From NCBI GenBank assembly GCA_910584985.1, contig CAJUDJ010000007.1, forward strand, positions 1 to 64,000: a stretch of 64,000 nt of DNA, read 5' to 3'. The position numbers and the translations under genes are program-made. This stretch comes from an uncultured Eubacterium sp. GTDB lineage: Bacteria > Bacillota > Clostridia > Oscillospirales > Acutalibacteraceae. The notes under the pieces were generated by a model. The model had not been told where the DNA came from, made no database searches, and saw nothing but the letters and a program-made list of their open reading frames with translations. Positions 6,993 through 15,986 of the stretch are shown here, piece after piece (the first letter of the stretch is position 1; each line of letters starts with the position of its first letter).

Positions 6993-9620
6993 TTACTTAT
7001 TAAGAATTGTTTTTATAATATCGCAAACGGAATTTAAGGCAGAATCAAGCTTTGAAAGATCCTTTGCACCTGCCATGGCAGAATCGGGCCTGCCGCCTCC
7101 TCCGCCGCCTGCAAGCCTTGCAACCTCTCTTACAACATCGCCGGCTTTCACACCCATTGCAATGGCCTCTTTGCCGCAAACTGCAGCAATTGAAGCCTTT
7201 TCACCGTTAATTCCAGCAATAACGCCAACAATATTATCTGCTTTCTGCTTCAGGTCATCGCCGATAGAACGCAGGGCATCCGGTGCTGTGTCCTCAAGCT
7301 TTGCAATATAAACCGAAAGACCGTTTATATCCAAAGGCTTACTGAACATATCGGCACTCTTAAGCTTTGTAAGCTCCGCCTTAAGGCTTTGAATTTCCTT
7401 GTCTTTTGCCTTGGATTCCGAAACAACCGAATCAATTTTTGCTTTCACATCCTGAATACCTGTTTTCAGCACTGCTGCGGCAAATTTAATTATATTTTCA
7501 TCAGCACGGTAATTCAGAAGCAGATTTGTTCCCGTAACAGCCGTAATGCGCCTTACACCTGCGGCAACGGATGATTCGCTCATAATTTTAAACAGACCAA
7601 TCTGTCCGCTGTTTGAAACATGTGTTCCGCCGCAGAATTCCGTTGAAAAATCACCGGCTTTAACAACTCTTACAATGTTGCCGTATTTTTCACCAAAGAG
7701 CATCATTGCGCCCATTTTCTTTGCTTCTTCAATCGGCATTTCCATGCTTTCCACAGGAACTGCACACATAATAAATTCATTGACAATGAATTCAACCTTA
7801 GCAATTTCCTCTTCGGTTAAAGCATTGAAATGCGTGAAATCAAAGCGCACTTCACGGGCATTTACAAGCTGACCGGCCTGTTCAACATGATTGCCGAGAA
7901 CACTGCGCAGTGCAGCCTGAAGCAGATGGGCAGCTGTGTGATTTCTTTTGATCATATTTCTGCATTCAGCATTGATAGAAGCCTTAACTGTATCCCCTGT
8001 GCAGATTACGCCACGGTCAACCGTTCCGGTATGAAGAAAAATTTTATCAGCATTTTTCGTTGTATTTCCAACAAGAAATGTACCGTTTTCAGAAGAAATA
8101 ACACCGCAGTCGCCAACCTGTCCGCCTGATTCGGCATAGAAAGGTGTTTTATCAAGCACAACAATTCCTTCCTCATCCGCACCGAGCATATTTTTAACCT
8201 CGCCATCAGAAACAACTGCAAGCACTTTGGCTTCACATTCATAATCGGAATATCCTGTAAATTCGGTTTCACCGGCATCAATTTTTATATTTTCGCTTAT
8301 CCATGCATCCGTATCGCTGTCTTTTCTTGCGGCACGTGCAGTGCTTTTCTGCTTTTCAAGAAGTGCATTGAATTTATCTTCATCAACCGTTAAGCCCTTT
8401 TCCTCAAGAATATCCCTTGTTAAATCAAGCGGGAATCCGTAAGTATCATTCAGTCTGAAAGCATCCTCACCACTGAAAACAGTTCCGTCCATTTTGCTGA
8501 TATATTCTTCAAGCAGAGCGAGTCCGCTGTCTATTGTTTTGCCGAAGGATTCCTCTTCCGAAAGCATAACCTTTTTAATAAGCTCTCTTTTGGCATCAAG
8601 ATAATCATAAGCTGTCAGATTTTCATTAACAACCGTATCCACAACACTGTAAAGGAACGGCTTGTGAACACCAAGCAGTCTGCCATGGCGGCAGGCACGT
8701 CTAATAAGGCGGCGGAGCACATATCCCCTGCCGCTGTTTGACGGAATAACACCGTCCCCAATCATAAATACGGAAGATCGGATATGATCCGTAATCACAC
8801 GCAGTGAAATATCCTTGTTGTCATCCTCATGGTACTTAACACCGGCAATTTCGGAAATCTTTTTCATAATATTCTGAACCGTGTCTACCTCAAAAAGATT
8901 GTCCACGCCCTGCATCATGCAGGCAAGGCGCTCAAGACCCATGCCCGTGTCAATATTTTTCTGTGAAAGCTCAGTATAATTTCCGTTTCCGTCATTATTA
9001 AACTGGCTGAATACATTATTCCAGATTTCAGTGTATCTGTCGCATTCACAGCCCGGTGCACAATCCGGGCTGCCGCAGCCGTATTTTTCTCCGCGGTCAA
9101 AATAAATTTCACTGCAGGGGCCGCAGGGACCCTGGCCGTGTTCCCAGAAATTATCCTCTTTTCCGAGCCTTACTATATGTGAAGGATCCACCCCGACCTC
9201 TTTTGTCCAGATGTCAAAGGTTTCATCATCATTTTCATAAATCGTTACCCAAAGCTTTTCAACAGGCATTTCAAGCACCTCTGTGCAGAATTCCCACGCC
9301 CATTTTGTTGCCTCTTGCTTGAAATAATCGCCGAAACTGAAATTGCCGAGCATTTCAAAATATGTGCCGTGGCGAGCCGTTTTGCCTACACGCTCAATAT
9401 CAGGCGTGCGTATGCATTTCTGACAGGTTGTTACACGCTTTGAAGGCGGCGTAACCTCGCCTGTAAAATATTTTTTCATAGGAGCCATACCTGAATTAAT
9501 AAGAAGCAGGCTTTTATCGTTATTCGGAATCAGGGAATAACTTGGCATGCGAAGATGCCCCTTGCTTTCAAAAAATGACAGATATTTCTCTCTTAAATCA
9601 TTTAAAGATGTCCATTCCAT
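6993..9620 (-). CDS. alaS: Alanine-tRNA ligase
   Basis: Charges tRNA-Ala. The full-length 875-residue protein has the class II catalytic core (MPSYSLIPNNDKSLLLINSG near the start, then CSEIYFDRGE). The editing domain has HTAAHLLQ and CGGTHV zinc-site motifs, and the DHHA1-like C-terminal domain ends in the glycine-rich AGGGGGGRPDSA segment. An AGGTAACAA site precedes the ATG. No T-box is present in the 91-base gap upstream. It is second in a minus-strand cluster with the YdbC-like gene, HIT, apt and ldh, although a hairpin at 9672-9698 may separate it from the first of these. Confidence 0.98.
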   Translation of the reverse strand: MEWTSLNDLREKYLSFFESKGHLRMPSYSLIPNNDKSLLLINSGMAPMKKYFTGEVTPPSKRVTTCQKCIRTPDIERVGKTARHGTYFEMLGNFSFGDYFKQEATKWAWEFCTEVLEMPVEKLWVTIYENDDETFDIWTKEVGVDPSHIVRLGKEDNFWEHGQGPCGPCSEIYFDRGEKYGCGSPDCAPGCECDRYTEIWNNVFSQFNNDGNGNYTELSQKNIDTGMGLERLACMMQGVDNLFEVDTVQNIMKKISEIAGVKYHEDDNKDISLRVITDHIRSSVFMIGDGVIPSNSGRGYVLRRLIRRACRHGRLLGVHKPFLYSVVDTVVNENLTAYDYLDAKRELIKKVMLSEEESFGKTIDSGLALLEEYISKMDGTVFSGEDAFRLNDTYGFPLDLTRDILEEKGLTVDEDKFNALLEKQKSTARAARKDSDTDAWISENIKIDAGETEFTGYSDYECEAKVLAVVSDGEVKNMLGADEEGIVVLDKTPFYAESGGQVGDCGVISSENGTFLVGNTTKNADKIFLHTGTVDRGVICTGDTVKASINAECRNMIKRNHTAAHLLQAALRSVLGNHVEQAGQLVNAREVRFDFTHFNALTEEEIAKVEFIVNEFIMCAVPVESMEMPIEEAKKMGAMMLFGEKYGNIVRVVKAGDFSTEFCGGTHVSNSGQIGLFKIMSESSVAAGVRRITAVTGTNLLLNYRADENIIKFAAAVLKTGIQDVKAKIDSVVSESKAKDKEIQSLKAELTKLKSADMFSKPLDINGLSVYIAKLEDTAPDALRSIGDDLKQKADNIVGVIAGINGEKASIAAVCGKEAIAMGVKAGDVVREVARLAGGGGGGRPDSAMAGAKDLSKLDSALNSVCDIIKTILNK

Positions 9621-9671
9621 TGTTTGTTACCTCTGCGAAATAATACTGTAATATGCTTTAAACAAAATTTC

Positions 9672-9698
9672 AAGGGCAACCTGAAAGGAGCTGCCCTT
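9672..9698 (-). terminator. Possible terminator after the YdbC-like gene
   Basis: AAGGGCA (9672-9678) pairs with TGCCCTT (9692-9698). On the minus strand the hairpin is followed by GAAATTTTGTTT, a modest T tract. Confidence 0.5.
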
Positions 9699-9711
9699 AA
9701 ATTCTGCTTCA

Positions 9712-9927
9712 TTAAAGTTTTTCAACAAGTTTTTTAAGTTCAATCATTTCTTCTTTCGTAAATGTTAAACCTTTGCTCATTTTTGAATGATCCGGCGACC
9801 AGTCTCTTACATCAATTTTCGGTTCGCGGCCATTCCATGAAATCATATTAACTTCTCTTGTCCATCCGCGGGCAGTTTCGGAAATTACACCTACATGCTC
9901 TGTGATTTCATATTTGATTTCCGGCAT
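9712..9927 (-). CDS. YdbC/PC4-family single-stranded DNA-binding protein
   Basis: A 71-residue protein. The central block GWTREVNMISWNGREPKIDVR followed by DWSPDHSKMSKGLTFT matches my memory of the YdbC family, bacterial homologues of the PC4/p15 transcription cofactor that bind single-stranded nucleic acid as dimers. The length is normal for the family. A GGAGGA site precedes the ATG. The role in this organism is unknown. Confidence 0.82.
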   Translation of the reverse strand: MPEIKYEITEHVGVISETARGWTREVNMISWNGREPKIDVRDWSPDHSKMSKGLTFTKEEMIELKKLVEKL

Positions 9928-9976
9928 TACGCTTCCTCCTTTTCATAAATTTTATTAAAATTGTGTTACTCACATT

Positions 9977-11212
9977 TTATTTTCTTGTTTTCTTTCTTTT
10001 CTCAACAATTTCCTTTGTATCTCTGGCAATCATAAGCTCTTCATTGGTTGCAAGAATAAATACACGAACTTTATCTGTGGGCATGGTAAGCTCTGCTTCA
10101 GCACCCTTAACCGTTCTTTGGTTAATTGACTGGTTAATTTCAACACCGAGATAACCCAGATAGGAGCAGATTTTAGCACGAAGCCAGAAACCGTTTTCAC
10201 CGATTCCACCTGTAAATACAATTGCATCAACGCCGTTCATAGCAGCAACATAAGAACCGATGTATTTTGCAATCTGATAAGCCTGCATTTCATGGGCAAG
10301 CATTGCTCTTTCATCACCGGCATTCTGATTTGCAAAAACATCACGGTCGTCAGAATAACCGCCGGAAATCGCACTTACACCTGACTGTTTATTCAGAATT
10401 TCCTCAACCTCTTTCGGGGAAAGGCTGAGTTTTTCCTGAAGATAGGTTACAACAGACGGATCAACACCGCCGGAACGAGTGCCCATCATAAAGCCGTCAA
10501 CAGGGGTGAAGCCCATTGAAGTGTCAAATACTTTTCCGAATTTTACAGCGGCAATCGAAGAACCGTTTCCGAGATGACAAGTTATCACCTTAAGCTTTTC
10601 AAGCCTTTCATCCATAAATTCAGCACATCTCTGGCTGACATATTTATGAGATGTGCCATGGAAGCCGTAACGGCGGATTCCGTATTTTTCATAATATTCA
10701 TACGGCAGAGCATACATATATGCCATCGGCGGCATTGTGCTGTGAAAGGCCGTGTCAAAAACGGCTATCTGCGGCACATCCGGGCCAACAACGGAAAGGC
10801 ATGCCTGATAACCCTGAAGATTGGCCGGATTGTGTAGCGGCGCAAGCGGAATCATTTTTGTTACATCTGCTATAACCTGTTCGTCAATCAGCACGCTTCT
10901 TGTATACTTATCGCCACCCTGCACAAAGCGGTGGCCGACTGCATCAATTTCGTCAAAGGATTCAAGAACCTTATAATCGCCTGTGGTAAGAAGTTCCTTA
11001 ACCGTATTGAACGCCTCAATATGATTGGGCACTTCCTTATCAAAAACAATCTGGCTTTCGCCTGTTTTTGTATAAAGAATATTTCTTTCACCGCCTGTAA
11101 TCTGGGCGCCGATTCTTTCAATTGTTCCCTTGCAAATAACCTTTTCGTCTTCCATATTAATCAACTGAAATTTAAGAGAGGAGCTTCCGCAGTTGATAAC
11201 AAGAATTTTCAT
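9977..11212 (-). CDS. ackA: Acetate kinase
   Basis: Makes ATP and acetate from acetyl phosphate, the last step of acetate fermentation. I chose the ATG at 11212 (411 residues, starting MKILVINCGSSSLKFQ), with GGGGGAA nine bases upstream. A longer reading from 11284 adds only an Ile/Tyr-rich run that is promoter DNA. Motifs include NCGSSSLKF, DTAFHSTMP and HLGNGSS. No phosphotransacetylase gene is adjacent. The gene is divergent from tmcAL, whose product uses acetate. Confidence 0.97.
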   Translation of the reverse strand: MKILVINCGSSSLKFQLINMEDEKVICKGTIERIGAQITGGERNILYTKTGESQIVFDKEVPNHIEAFNTVKELLTTGDYKVLESFDEIDAVGHRFVQGGDKYTRSVLIDEQVIADVTKMIPLAPLHNPANLQGYQACLSVVGPDVPQIAVFDTAFHSTMPPMAYMYALPYEYYEKYGIRRYGFHGTSHKYVSQRCAEFMDERLEKLKVITCHLGNGSSIAAVKFGKVFDTSMGFTPVDGFMMGTRSGGVDPSVVTYLQEKLSLSPKEVEEILNKQSGVSAISGGYSDDRDVFANQNAGDERAMLAHEMQAYQIAKYIGSYVAAMNGVDAIVFTGGIGENGFWLRAKICSYLGYLGVEINQSINQRTVKGAEAELTMPTDKVRVFILATNEELMIARDTKEIVEKRKKTRK

Positions 11213-11255
11213 AAATATTATTCCCCCGTATATTGCAATTTGTGGTATATATATT

Positions 11256-11284
11256 ATAATAATATATATATAATTATTAGTCAA
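11256..11284 (-). promoter_or_regulatory. Promoter of ackA
   Basis: On the minus strand a TTGACT -35 box (11279-11284), a 17-base spacer and a TATTAT -10 box (11256-11261) lie in a very AT-rich segment 44 bases before the ackA start. Confidence 0.55.
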
Positions 11285-11313
11285 GAACAGTTTTATATTT
11301 TTCGGGGTTTTTT

Positions 11314-12372
11314 ATGGTTACAGGAATCGTTTGCGAATTTAATCCGATGCACGGCGGGCATAAACATTTAATAAAATCAGTTAAACAGGATGAAAAGGAT
11401 GCCGTTATCTGCTGCATGAGCGGAAATTTTGTTCAGCGCGGCGAATTTGCGGTTGCAGATAAATTTAAAAGAACAGAAACGGCGCTTCAAAACGGAGCTG
11501 ATCTTATTATTGAACTGCCTGCTGTTTATTCAACACTTTCCGCCGAAGGATTCTGCCGTGCAGGTGTTCGGCTAATTGAAGCCACAAAAGCAGCAGACAG
11601 AATTGCCTTCGGTGCTGAAAATGCCGAAATTGAAAAACTGGCTGAAATTGCGGAGAAACTGAAGGATAAATCCGTTCAGAAGCAGATTGCCGCTGAAATG
11701 AAAAGCGGTATATCCTTTCCCGCCGCACGAAGCAGAGTTCTGAACACTGCGCTTCTGGATTATCCGAATAACATTCTTGCCGTTGAATATTTAAAGGCAG
11801 CCACACTGCCCTGCTTTGCCGTTAAAAGAATCGGAATGGGTCATGACAGCGATGACGAATTGTACTCCTCATCTGCCATAAGGCAAAGAATGAATAAAAA
11901 TGAGATATGCTCCATATATCACTGCGAAACGGCTGTTCTTTCACGGCTCAGAATGATGACGGCAGAGGATTTCAAACAGATTGCAGATGTAAGCGAGGGA
12001 CTTGAAAACAGAATTGCCGAAGCAGTTAAAAAGGCCTGCTCGCTTGATGCGCTTTACAGCCTTGTCAAATCAAAACGGTATACCCTTTCCAGAATCAGAA
12101 GAATTGTTCTGCGAGCTTATCTCGGAATTACGGACACACCCGAAAATCCACCGTATATTCGTGTGCTTGGCTTTAACAGCAAGGGGCGTGAACTGCTTTC
12201 AAAAATCAAAAAGAATGCAGATTTACCGATTATTACCAAGCTGAGCGACTGCACCCAGAGCACACGGCCGTTTTTTGAACAGGAATGCAAGTTTACCGAC
12301 CTTTATAATCTTGGATATAAAAAGCCGCTGCCCTGTGCAACAGAGCAGCAATCTCAGATTGTCATAATATAG
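11314..12372 (+). CDS. tmcAL: tRNA(Met) cytidine acetate ligase
   Basis: Acetylates the wobble cytidine of elongator tRNA-Met using acetate and ATP (family knowledge for TmcAL/YlbM). The N-terminus GIVCEFNPMHGGHKHLI has the HxGH-type nucleotidyltransferase motif (11-18), followed by CMSGNFVQRGEFA and ADLIIELP, all characteristic of the family. At 352 residues it is somewhat shorter than many homologues (about 390-415). The ribosome-binding site is weak (GGGG before a T run). Its 3' end overlaps the convergent RNase M5-like gene by 19 bases. Confidence 0.9.
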   Translation: MVTGIVCEFNPMHGGHKHLIKSVKQDEKDAVICCMSGNFVQRGEFAVADKFKRTETALQNGADLIIELPAVYSTLSAEGFCRAGVRLIEATKAADRIAFGAENAEIEKLAEIAEKLKDKSVQKQIAAEMKSGISFPAARSRVLNTALLDYPNNILAVEYLKAATLPCFAVKRIGMGHDSDDELYSSSAIRQRMNKNEICSIYHCETAVLSRLRMMTAEDFKQIADVSEGLENRIAEAVKKACSLDALYSLVKSKRYTLSRIRRIVLRAYLGITDTPENPPYIRVLGFNSKGRELLSKIKKNADLPIITKLSDCTQSTRPFFEQECKFTDLYNLGYKKPLPCATEQQSQIVII

Positions 12373-12932
12373 TTTTCAAATTCATCCCGTGTCATTAAAA
12401 AATTCAAACAGCTTAAAAGAGAATTTGTAGAAAGAAACTCCGGAAGATTTAATGCTTTCAGGAGTTTTTTTCTTTTTTCACGCGAATTTACACCGCCGGA
12501 TAAGCCGCAGGCAAACAAATCATAATTTGTAATCAGTTCTCTATGTTCCGCTTTGCTGTATTCAATACCGGCCTGTTTAAAAAGAGAAATCAAAATATCA
12601 TCGCTGATGCCCTCAACGCCGAGTTTGCCTTCCTTTGAAGGTTCAGCCTTTCTTTTTTCCCTGCCGTATATATCCGGAATATAAAGATGGCAAATCTTTT
12701 CCTTCGGAATTCCCGAAGCGATATAATGTCTGATCTGAAAGCCCGAATGGTCGGAATCCGTAAGAATAATGATTCCCTGTTCATCTGCAAGCTTTTTTAT
12801 AAAATCACGCCGTTTTTTGTCCTTATATATCTGAAAACCGTTTGTTTCAATAATAAAAGCATCCAGAATATTTGAAAGCTTTATTTTATCATACTTTCCT
12901 TCCACAACCACAGCCTGCTTAATTTTAATCAT
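12354..12932 (-). CDS. RNase M5-like Toprim protein (DUF4093)
   Basis: A 192-residue protein with a Toprim domain: VVVEGKYD near residues 8-15 and TDSDHSG at 58-64 supply the acidic metal ligands. RNase M5 (RnmV) finishes 5S rRNA maturation, and this Clostridia form carries a C-terminal DUF4093-type domain. The start overlaps holA by 8 bases, so it is the last gene of the lacZ-comEC-holA cluster. Whether it cuts 5S precursors here is inferred from the family. Confidence 0.82.
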   Translation of the reverse strand: MIKIKQAVVVEGKYDKIKLSNILDAFIIETNGFQIYKDKKRRDFIKKLADEQGIIILTDSDHSGFQIRHYIASGIPKEKICHLYIPDIYGREKRKAEPSKEGKLGVEGISDDILISLFKQAGIEYSKAEHRELITNYDLFACGLSGGVNSREKRKKLLKALNLPEFLSTNSLLSCLNFLMTRDEFENYIMTI

Positions 12933-13986
12933 ACCGAACCTCTTTTGAAATCAGAAGAAGCTTCACTATCGCCTCTTCAAATATAAGCTTTTTATCTGCC
13001 GAGGTGCTTTTAAGCGCATTATCCGCCTCCATCAGAACATCAAGCGATTTTCTGAGCTGCTTTACGGAAAGCCCCGCCGAATCCCTTACCGCATTATTGA
13101 TATAGGAATCAAACGGATAGGAAAAATAATTTTTAATATCATTTGCAGGCTTACCTGCCGCCTTTGCACATTTTACCCGATACATATCCACATAGCTTTT
13201 TGAAATTGTGCCAAGAAGATATTCCGCTTTGGTTTCCAGAATAAAAAGTGTGTTCAAAACGGAATATGCCTTATCATAATCCCCGGCAACAATTGCTTTT
13301 GAAAGGTCATTTACTCTTGCCTGAAGTGATTTTGTGGCAAGACGGTCAATCACTTCCCGTGTAACCTCTGCCCCTTTCACAAAATGCGCAATTTTTTCCG
13401 TTTCATTCTGAAGCGTCTGAATATCCGTGCCTGCAAGCGAAATAAGATATTTTGCATGATTTGGGGAAATCAACGCCCCTCTTTTCTTAAAGCCCGAAAC
13501 AAGCATTTTAACAAGTTCTGCTTCCGTTCTCGGCTTAAGTTCAACGGCAGAGCCTGCTTTTGTAAAAGCGTTTTCAATTTTATTTGATTTGGAAAGCACC
13601 TTTCCGTCCTTGTTTTTTAGCGGAAAATCAAGCGAATCATACCAGAAAACCAGTATTGTGGTTTCGGGAACATCATTTAAAAATTCCTGAAGCAGCTTAA
13701 CATCGCTTTCGCTTTTATCAAACGGATAATCACACACAAGCACAAAATTAAAGCTGCTCATCATCGGAAGCATTTCGGCATCCTTCAAAATTTCATCAAG
13801 CGTTGTGTCCTTGCCGTTATAAGAATGAAAATTGAAATCCTCAAACGCAGGCTCAACCAGCTTATTTTTCAGCAAATGAACATAATGGCTTTTCAGAAAG
13901 CTTTCTTCTCCGTATATAAGATAAACATTTGAAAATTCGCCTGTTTTTATCTGATTTTTAAGCTCTGTCTCACTTATTTTTGCCAT
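12925..13986 (-). CDS. holA: DNA polymerase III delta subunit
   Basis: Clamp-loader subunit that opens the beta clamp. The 353-residue protein shows the HolA pattern: NVYLIYGEESFLKSHY near residue 20, a degenerate P-loop-like ATPase domain, then the helical C-terminal collar domain beginning near AEYLLGTISKSYVDMYRVK. It overlaps comEC by 13 bases and the RNase M5-like gene by 8 bases. The comEC-holA order is common in Firmicutes. Confidence 0.9.
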   Translation of the reverse strand: MAKISETELKNQIKTGEFSNVYLIYGEESFLKSHYVHLLKNKLVEPAFEDFNFHSYNGKDTTLDEILKDAEMLPMMSSFNFVLVCDYPFDKSESDVKLLQEFLNDVPETTILVFWYDSLDFPLKNKDGKVLSKSNKIENAFTKAGSAVELKPRTEAELVKMLVSGFKKRGALISPNHAKYLISLAGTDIQTLQNETEKIAHFVKGAEVTREVIDRLATKSLQARVNDLSKAIVAGDYDKAYSVLNTLFILETKAEYLLGTISKSYVDMYRVKCAKAAGKPANDIKNYFSYPFDSYINNAVRDSAGLSVKQLRKSLDVLMEADNALKSTSADKKLIFEEAIVKLLLISKEVRYD

Positions 13987-15983
13987 TCATTAAGCCTCCT
14001 TTGTGTGTAACCGTCTTTATTCACCATATAAACGCTGTTATATTCTTCTGCACCGATATAAATCGCAGATTCAGCCGAATGCTTTTCCTTTGAATCCGTA
14101 TATACAAATTCTGTGTTATAAGCGGTAAGAGTCATACGGCAACGGTTATTTATATATTTATATTCTACATGAAAATCCTGCCACAAATCAACATTAATTT
14201 CATTCTGCGTATAAATATGTTTACAGTTTACCGCTTCGTTCATATTCTTTTCTTTTGAAACATAATTGACAGGACGGAATTTTTCAGCCAGCCTTTCGGA
14301 AACATTTCCCTTATCACAATCAACAATCAAATACAGCTTAAGATGATTTGATTTCAGAATATTGCTTACAGCCGTCAGCTGCCTTGTATCCTCAACACCG
14401 AAAACCGCAGCATTTTTTCTGTTGTATACAATTACAGCTGTTGAATGATAGCCGGCAATTTCCTTAATATATATTGCATTATAATTTAATACCGCAGAAA
14501 CGGAAAGCAGAATTACAAACACAGCAGCACTGATTGCAGTGCATGTTCTGAAAATGTGCTTTTTGTTGATTGCAAACGCTGTGCCGAAAAGGATGAAAAC
14601 AAGCCCGATTGCCAGTCCGAAAGCAACATCATTGATTCCGACAACAGCAAAAGGCAGCCTGGCGCAAAAAGCCGTAATATCAATCATAAATGACGATAAA
14701 GCGCCGCAAACAAAGGATAAAGCTGATGCACCAAAAGAAAACAGCATCAGAAAGGATGATATCAGAGTAAGCTGGGCAAGCGGAATCATTATCAGATTAA
14801 GCAGAATCCCGTAAGGTGTGATATAGCCGAACACAAAATACATAACGGGAAGCGTTGAAATGAAAACCGAGACCGATGCTGCTAAGATATTATAAAAGTA
14901 TTTCACAACTGCATTCTTCGGTGTAAAAATTCTGCGGATATGCGGATGAATCACAAGCAGACCAAGCACAGCCGTTACCGTCAGCAGTGCGCCGGCATCC
15001 GTTACTGCATAAGGATTCAGACAAATAATAAACACCGCCAGACCCAAAGAATTCATCGCATCGCTTTTCTCTTTAAAAAGCCGACCTGCCATAAGAATAA
15101 CCATCATAATGCCTGCACGCATAATGGATTTTGAAAAACCTGCAAGCGAGGCATAAAAGAAAACAGACAAAACCGAAACCAATATATGCGGCAGCTTCGG
15201 AACACGGAGCTTTTTTAAAATCCAATAGACCGAACCGCTGAACACAGCAAGGTGAAGCCCTGAAACAGCCATAATATGCATAACACCGCTTGCTTTAAAA
15301 TTGTCAACCGTTTCAGCACTCAGATAAGATTTATTTCCTGTTGTCAAAGCAATCAGAAGCCCTGCACTTTCACTGCTTACATTTTGCTGAATCAAATGAA
15401 TGATATTTTCTCTTAAATGAAGCATATACGAATTCAGGCTGAAAACCTCTTCCCCTGTTACAGCGGCATTATCAGTATAGGCAGAAAGATAAATTCCTTT
15501 GCCAAAGCTGCCGTAGGAACGAAAGCCGTTATCGGAAATAAGGCGGAATCTGATTTCTCCTTTAAGAATCTCATAATAATCCGCATCTATCTGAACTGGT
15601 GATTTTAATTTAACTTTTATATTCTGCGGCGCATTTGCTGCACGCACAGATTTTGTTTTTACAGTATAAGTATAGCTGCCTGCTGTTGTTTTTTCTTCCA
15701 AATCAACAATATAAAATTCAGCATTCGCCGTTACATTATCCAATCTTGTCTGCGGAAGAAAGGAGCTATAATAATTTGATATAAAAATCACACAGGCAAG
15801 CACTGCTGAAAGCATGGCGAGCGGAACAGCCACTCCTCTTCGTGTTCTTTTTATCAATAGAGAAACAGCAAAAGCGGCACCTGTAACCGCAGAAATTACA
15901 AGTGCCGTTTTAATCTGAAAAAAATTGAGTATAACAAGAGTAATTGCAAAGGAAAAACCGATATGTGCAAAAACTCTTTTCAT
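13974..15983 (-). CDS. comEC: ComEC/Rec2 family DNA-uptake channel protein, degenerate C-terminus
   Basis: Polytopic inner-membrane protein of natural competence. The 669-residue protein has N-terminal membrane segments, an OB-like domain (about 80-180) and the competence core with VMHIMAVSGLHLAVFSGSVYW, the best family signature, followed by roughly ten membrane helices. The C-terminal 150 residues sit where other ComEC proteins have a metallo-beta-lactamase-like domain, but no HxHxDH motif is visible. The protein may conduct DNA without that domain's activity, or may have another role. It starts 3 bases after the beta-galactosidase stop. Confidence 0.87.
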   Translation of the reverse strand: MKRVFAHIGFSFAITLVILNFFQIKTALVISAVTGAAFAVSLLIKRTRRGVAVPLAMLSAVLACVIFISNYYSSFLPQTRLDNVTANAEFYIVDLEEKTTAGSYTYTVKTKSVRAANAPQNIKVKLKSPVQIDADYYEILKGEIRFRLISDNGFRSYGSFGKGIYLSAYTDNAAVTGEEVFSLNSYMLHLRENIIHLIQQNVSSESAGLLIALTTGNKSYLSAETVDNFKASGVMHIMAVSGLHLAVFSGSVYWILKKLRVPKLPHILVSVLSVFFYASLAGFSKSIMRAGIMMVILMAGRLFKEKSDAMNSLGLAVFIICLNPYAVTDAGALLTVTAVLGLLVIHPHIRRIFTPKNAVVKYFYNILAASVSVFISTLPVMYFVFGYITPYGILLNLIMIPLAQLTLISSFLMLFSFGASALSFVCGALSSFMIDITAFCARLPFAVVGINDVAFGLAIGLVFILFGTAFAINKKHIFRTCTAISAAVFVILLSVSAVLNYNAIYIKEIAGYHSTAVIVYNRKNAAVFGVEDTRQLTAVSNILKSNHLKLYLIVDCDKGNVSERLAEKFRPVNYVSKEKNMNEAVNCKHIYTQNEINVDLWQDFHVEYKYINNRCRMTLTAYNTEFVYTDSKEKHSAESAIYIGAEEYNSVYMVNKDGYTQRRLNEWQK

Positions 15984-15986
15984 TTA

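Noticed and set aside
6042..9620. Long plus-strand frames inside alaS and its neighbours
   Set aside because: They are antisense shadows of well-recognised enzymes, with no ribosome-binding sites and no family resemblance.
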